In this document: in pieces, positions 5,761 through 7,935 of the stretch | How positions within the stretch are numbered: position 1 is the first letter of the stretch | Layout: each line of letters opens with the position of its first letter | Origin: Bacteroidales bacterium | GTDB taxonomy: Bacteria > Bacteroidota > Bacteroidia > Bacteroidales > Paludibacteraceae | Assembly: GCA_900769035.1 (NCBI GenBank) | Contig: CAAGFD010000040.1 | Location: 1-7,935 of the forward strand | Length of the DNA: 7,935 nucleotides | Direction of reading: 5' to 3' | Position numbers and translations under genes: made by a program | Notes under the pieces: generated by a model | The model's input: the letters and a program-made list of their open reading frames with translations, nothing else | Databases searched by the model: none | Told to the model about the DNA's origin: nothing

Positions 5761-6423
5761 ATGCGAATAATCAAGATAGTTGTATTATCCATAATTACTT
5801 CATTGTCAGTGTTTAACCTCGTTGCTCAAGATACTTTTTACGGCGAAGTAGGGGTTACCGGAGGATGTGGTTTTGTGCTTGGAGATGAAAATAGAATGCT
5901 GTTTAATTACGTGCAACCGCTTGGTGGTGCGTTCCTAAAATACAAATTTAATGGGCATTATGAATTACGTGCTCAGCTTGATGGCGGGCTTTTGGGTATT
6001 CATAATCGCGAAAATGCCAACCTTACATCGCCTTATGTTGGGCTACAAGTGCTCGGAGAGTTTAATTTTTTCAACTACGGAGTAAAAAAATGGGAGGCAT
6101 ATCGCACTTGGGCTACTCCTACCATTTTTGTCGGTTTGGGAGTGATGTACTTTAACGAAACTCATTTTGCCGCCACATTTCCTTTTGGAGTAGGTGCAAA
6201 ATTCAAGTTAAGCAACAGAATAAATGTTGGTGCTTATTGGATGATGGCTAAGGTTTTTTCTGATAACCTCGATTATACCAATAATCCTCTTGGCCTCAAT
6301 AAGGGCTTTTGGACGAACCGCGACTGGTATTCTACTCTGCAAATTTACCTCTCGGTGAATTTTTACAAAATATGCGCCCCTTGTCGCGATGGGGTCGTTC
6401 GTGATAAACCGCGAAGAAGATAA
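5761..6423 (+). CDS. porG: Outer-membrane beta-barrel protein, putative T9SS component PorG (DUF6089-like)
   Basis: The 220-residue protein has a Sec signal peptide (about 1-22, ending NLVAQ). The rest alternates aromatic and glycine residues as in a small outer-membrane barrel: GEVGVTGGCGFVLGD (28-42), FVGLGVMYF and FGVGAKFKLS, then a strand-like end NRDWYSTLQIYLSVNFYK. The short Cys-containing end CAPCRDG follows the last strand. Size, closing NRDWYSTL block and position directly before uppS and bamA match the DUF6089-type barrel of Bacteroidales. In P. gingivalis the gene at this place (PG0189) is PorG, an outer-membrane T9SS protein reported to associate with the PorK/PorN ring. The ATG at 5761 gives the intact signal peptide; an ATG at 5745 is out of frame. 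It is the first gene of the plus-strand operon, with a terminator-like hairpin over its stop codon. The barrel is sure; the PorG identity rests on synteny and general similarity. Confidence 0.72.
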   Translation: MRIIKIVVLSIITSLSVFNLVAQDTFYGEVGVTGGCGFVLGDENRMLFNYVQPLGGAFLKYKFNGHYELRAQLDGGLLGIHNRENANLTSPYVGLQVLGEFNFFNYGVKKWEAYRTWATPTIFVGLGVMYFNETHFAATFPFGVGAKFKLSNRINVGAYWMMAKVFSDNLDYTNNPLGLNKGFWTNRDWYSTLQIYLSVNFYKICAPCRDGVVRDKPRRR

Positions 6424-6457
6424 TGTATTCTTCGCTTTATTAACTTTTTTGTTTTTG
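6411..6457 (+). terminator. Terminator-like hairpin at the porG stop codon (attenuator before uppS)
   Basis: GCGAAGAA (6411-6418) and TTCTTCGC (6428-6435) pair perfectly around a 9-nt loop that contains the porG stop TAA (6421-6423). The stem is followed by TTTATTAACTTTTTTG and more T-rich sequence. The left arm lies in the last porG codons, so ribosomes reaching the end of porG would cover it and could prevent termination. uppS begins only 41 nt after the stop, so partial termination is more plausible than a full stop. Confidence 0.6.
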
Positions 6458-6464
6458 TTTAACG

Positions 6465-7208
6465 ATGTCGGATTTGAAAAATAAAATAGATTTATCCCGT
6501 GTACCACAGCATGTTGCTGTGATTATGGATGGTAATGGACGTTGGGCTAAATTACACCAGCGTGAACGCCTCTTTGGTCACGCAAACGGAGTCCAATCAG
6601 TTAGAGATGTTACAGAAGCCGCTGTAGAAGTGGGCGTTAAATACCTTACTCTATATACTTTCTCTACCGAGAATTGGAACCGTCCTAAAGAGGAAGTCGA
6701 CGGGTTGATGAATATCCTCGTGGAAAATATCGTCAAAGAAACCCCTACTTTTCATAAAAATCATATCCGACTACGAACCATTGGAAACACGGAATTACTC
6801 CCCGAAAAAGCACGCAAATTACTCGATAAGTGCATGGACGAAACTAAAGTGTATGATACTCTAAATCTCGTCCTCGCTCTTAGCTACTCCTCTCGGGCAG
6901 AAATTAATAATGCTGTCAGAAATATCGCTCAAGCGGTTGCAGACGGGGCGTTAAAACCGGAAGATATTACAGACGATGTAATTTCAAATCATCTATATAC
7001 CAATAACATCCCGGATCCCGACCTCCTTATCCGCACTTCCGGAGAAATCAGAATCTCTAATTTTTTGCTTTGGCAAATAGCTTATACAGAGCTATATTTC
7101 GTAGATACTCTCTGGCCGGACTTTAGAAAAGATGATTTTTTTAAGGCTATTATTAACTACCAACAAAGAGAGAGACGCTTTGGAAAAATCAGTGAACAGC
7201 TAATATGA
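6465..7208 (+). CDS. uppS: Isoprenyl transferase (undecaprenyl diphosphate synthase)
   Basis: This cis-prenyltransferase condenses isopentenyl diphosphate units onto farnesyl diphosphate to make undecaprenyl diphosphate, the precursor of the lipid carrier for peptidoglycan and surface polysaccharides. It is cytoplasmic at the inner membrane face. The 247-residue length is normal. Landmarks are HVAVIMDGNGRWA (16-28) with the catalytic Asp at 22, the GHANG segment of the substrate pocket (about 38-42), YTFSTENWNRP, then RTSGEIRISNFLLWQ near residue 190, YTELYF and LWPDF; all hallmark positions are present. The ATG at 6465 follows the porG stop after 41 nt, and the stop overlaps the bamA start in ATGA (7205-7208), indicating translational coupling. 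A terminator-like hairpin just upstream may tune its expression relative to porG. Confidence 0.97.
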   Translation: MSDLKNKIDLSRVPQHVAVIMDGNGRWAKLHQRERLFGHANGVQSVRDVTEAAVEVGVKYLTLYTFSTENWNRPKEEVDGLMNILVENIVKETPTFHKNHIRLRTIGNTELLPEKARKLLDKCMDETKVYDTLNLVLALSYSSRAEINNAVRNIAQAVADGALKPEDITDDVISNHLYTNNIPDPDLLIRTSGEIRISNFLLWQIAYTELYFVDTLWPDFRKDDFFKAIINYQQRERRFGKISEQLI

Positions 7209-7935
7209 TAAAAAAATATATCAGACTTCTACTCATTATATCGTTCATCTATTTGACACTCCCTTTGGTGGCGCAAACAGATGATCAAGAGCGTTTTTCT
7301 TTTGATTACAGCATCGCTCCGCGCACTTATACTCTTGCAAACATCAATATAACGGGAGCTAAATCTTATGAAGACTATATCCTCGTAGGCTTTTCCGGTC
7401 TCAATATAGGACAAGAGATTCGTATTCCCGGAAGCGAACTCACATCCGTAGTAAAGAAATTCTGGAAACAAGGGTTCTTCTCCGATGTAAAAATTTATGC
7501 CGATACTATCCGTAACGACAGTATCTGGATAACCATAGCCCTTGAGCAATTGCCACGCATTACCAAAGTAAATTATTACGGCTTGAAGAAAGGCGAAATA
7601 GAAGACCTTGAAAAGGTTATTGAAGCACAAGAGGGCAAGCAACTCACTACCGATGGTATAGACCGTACGAAAATAGCTATTCTTAACTATCTGAAAGACA
7701 AAGGTTTCTACGACGCCACTGTACTTATATACCAGAAAAACGACCCGGAGATAGATGGTAATGTATTCGTGGACATCAGCGTTGACAAGCGTGAAAAAAT
7801 CAAAGTCAACGACATCATCGTTACCGGCAACGAGGCTTTATCTATTGCTAAAATCGATAGGGCGATGAAGAAGACAAACCGCTCCGGAAAAATCGCCAAT
7901 ATGTTTCGTGCAAAGAAGTTCATTTATAAGCAGTA
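7205..7935 (+). CDS. bamA: Outer-membrane protein assembly factor BamA, N-terminal part (truncated by window edge)
   Basis: BamA is the central outer-membrane insertase for beta-barrel proteins. Its periplasmic POTRA domains receive substrates and its C-terminal barrel inserts them. The 243 codons present cover a Sec signal peptide (about 1-24, ending LPLVAQ) and three POTRA-like units. The first begins at YTLANINITGAKSYED (residues 42-57), the second near PRITKVNYYG and the third at IKVNDIIVTGNEALS. The GFFSDVKIYAD and KGFYDATVLIY segments are typical POTRA beta-strand/turn regions. The reading frame is open to the right edge, so the remaining POTRA domains and the barrel are outside the window. 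The ATG at 7205 overlaps the uppS stop by 4 nt. The order barrel-uppS-bamA is conserved in Bacteroidales. A plus-strand reading with signal peptide and POTRA sequence is decisive over the minus-strand frames crossing the same DNA. Confidence 0.95.
   Translation, partial: MIKKYIRLLLIISFIYLTLPLVAQTDDQERFSFDYSIAPRTYTLANINITGAKSYEDYILVGFSGLNIGQEIRIPGSELTSVVKKFWKQGFFSDVKIYADTIRNDSIWITIALEQLPRITKVNYYGLKKGEIEDLEKVIEAQEGKQLTTDGIDRTKIAILNYLKDKGFYDATVLIYQKNDPEIDGNVFVDISVDKREKIKVNDIIVTGNEALSIAKIDRAMKKTNRSGKIANMFRAKKFIYKQ

Noticed and set aside
7229..7923. Two minus-strand ORFs at the right end (7229-7642 and 7708-7923)
   Set aside because: They are antisense to bamA, whose plus-strand frame shows a signal peptide and POTRA domains.

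Overview
The window looks like a low-GC chromosome segment from the phylum Bacteroidetes, probably the order Bacteroidales. Four things point there: promoter elements of the Bacteroidetes type (TTTG-N19/20-TAnnTTTG), genes mostly without Shine-Dalgarno sequences, a protein with a type IX secretion (T9SS) sorting domain, and the gene order outer-membrane barrel - uppS - bamA, which matches the Porphyromonas gingivalis porG-uppS-bamA neighbourhood as I recall it.

Left part (1-2202, minus strand): one compact operon, transcribed right to left from a strong Bacteroidetes-type promoter at 2171-2202. It encodes an ABC transporter ATPase of the NatA/DUF4162 type (1225-2142), a radical SAM protein (454-1215) and the N-terminal part of a MurG-like glycosyltransferase that runs off the left edge (1-421). 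No permease for the ATPase is visible.

Middle part (2225-5507): a segment visibly richer in A+T, bracketed by two direct copies of an intergenic repeat. The first 86 bp of the copies match at 82 positions, 61 of them in one uninterrupted run; weaker similarity continues to about 115 bp. Between the copies lies a two-gene minus-strand operon: a secreted gingipain-like C25 cysteine peptidase with a T9SS tail (3081-5162) and a Cys-rich lipoprotein of unknown family (2374-3069). Each repeat copy ends in a minus-strand hairpin followed by a T-rich tract. This repeat-bounded protease/lipoprotein module is the most interesting thing here. It resembles in layout, though not demonstrably in sequence, the protease-lipoprotein inhibitor pairs (KLIKK proteases and potempins) of Tannerella forsythia.

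Right part (5694-7935, plus strand): a putative porG (T9SS outer-membrane barrel), uppS (undecaprenyl diphosphate synthase) and the start of bamA (outer-membrane protein assembly), which runs off the right edge. uppS and bamA overlap by 4 nt, and a hairpin at the end of the barrel gene may attenuate transcription into uppS. Functionally this is a cell-envelope block. BamA would insert barrels such as PorG, PorG would serve the T9SS, and the divergently transcribed peptidase is a predicted T9SS substrate.
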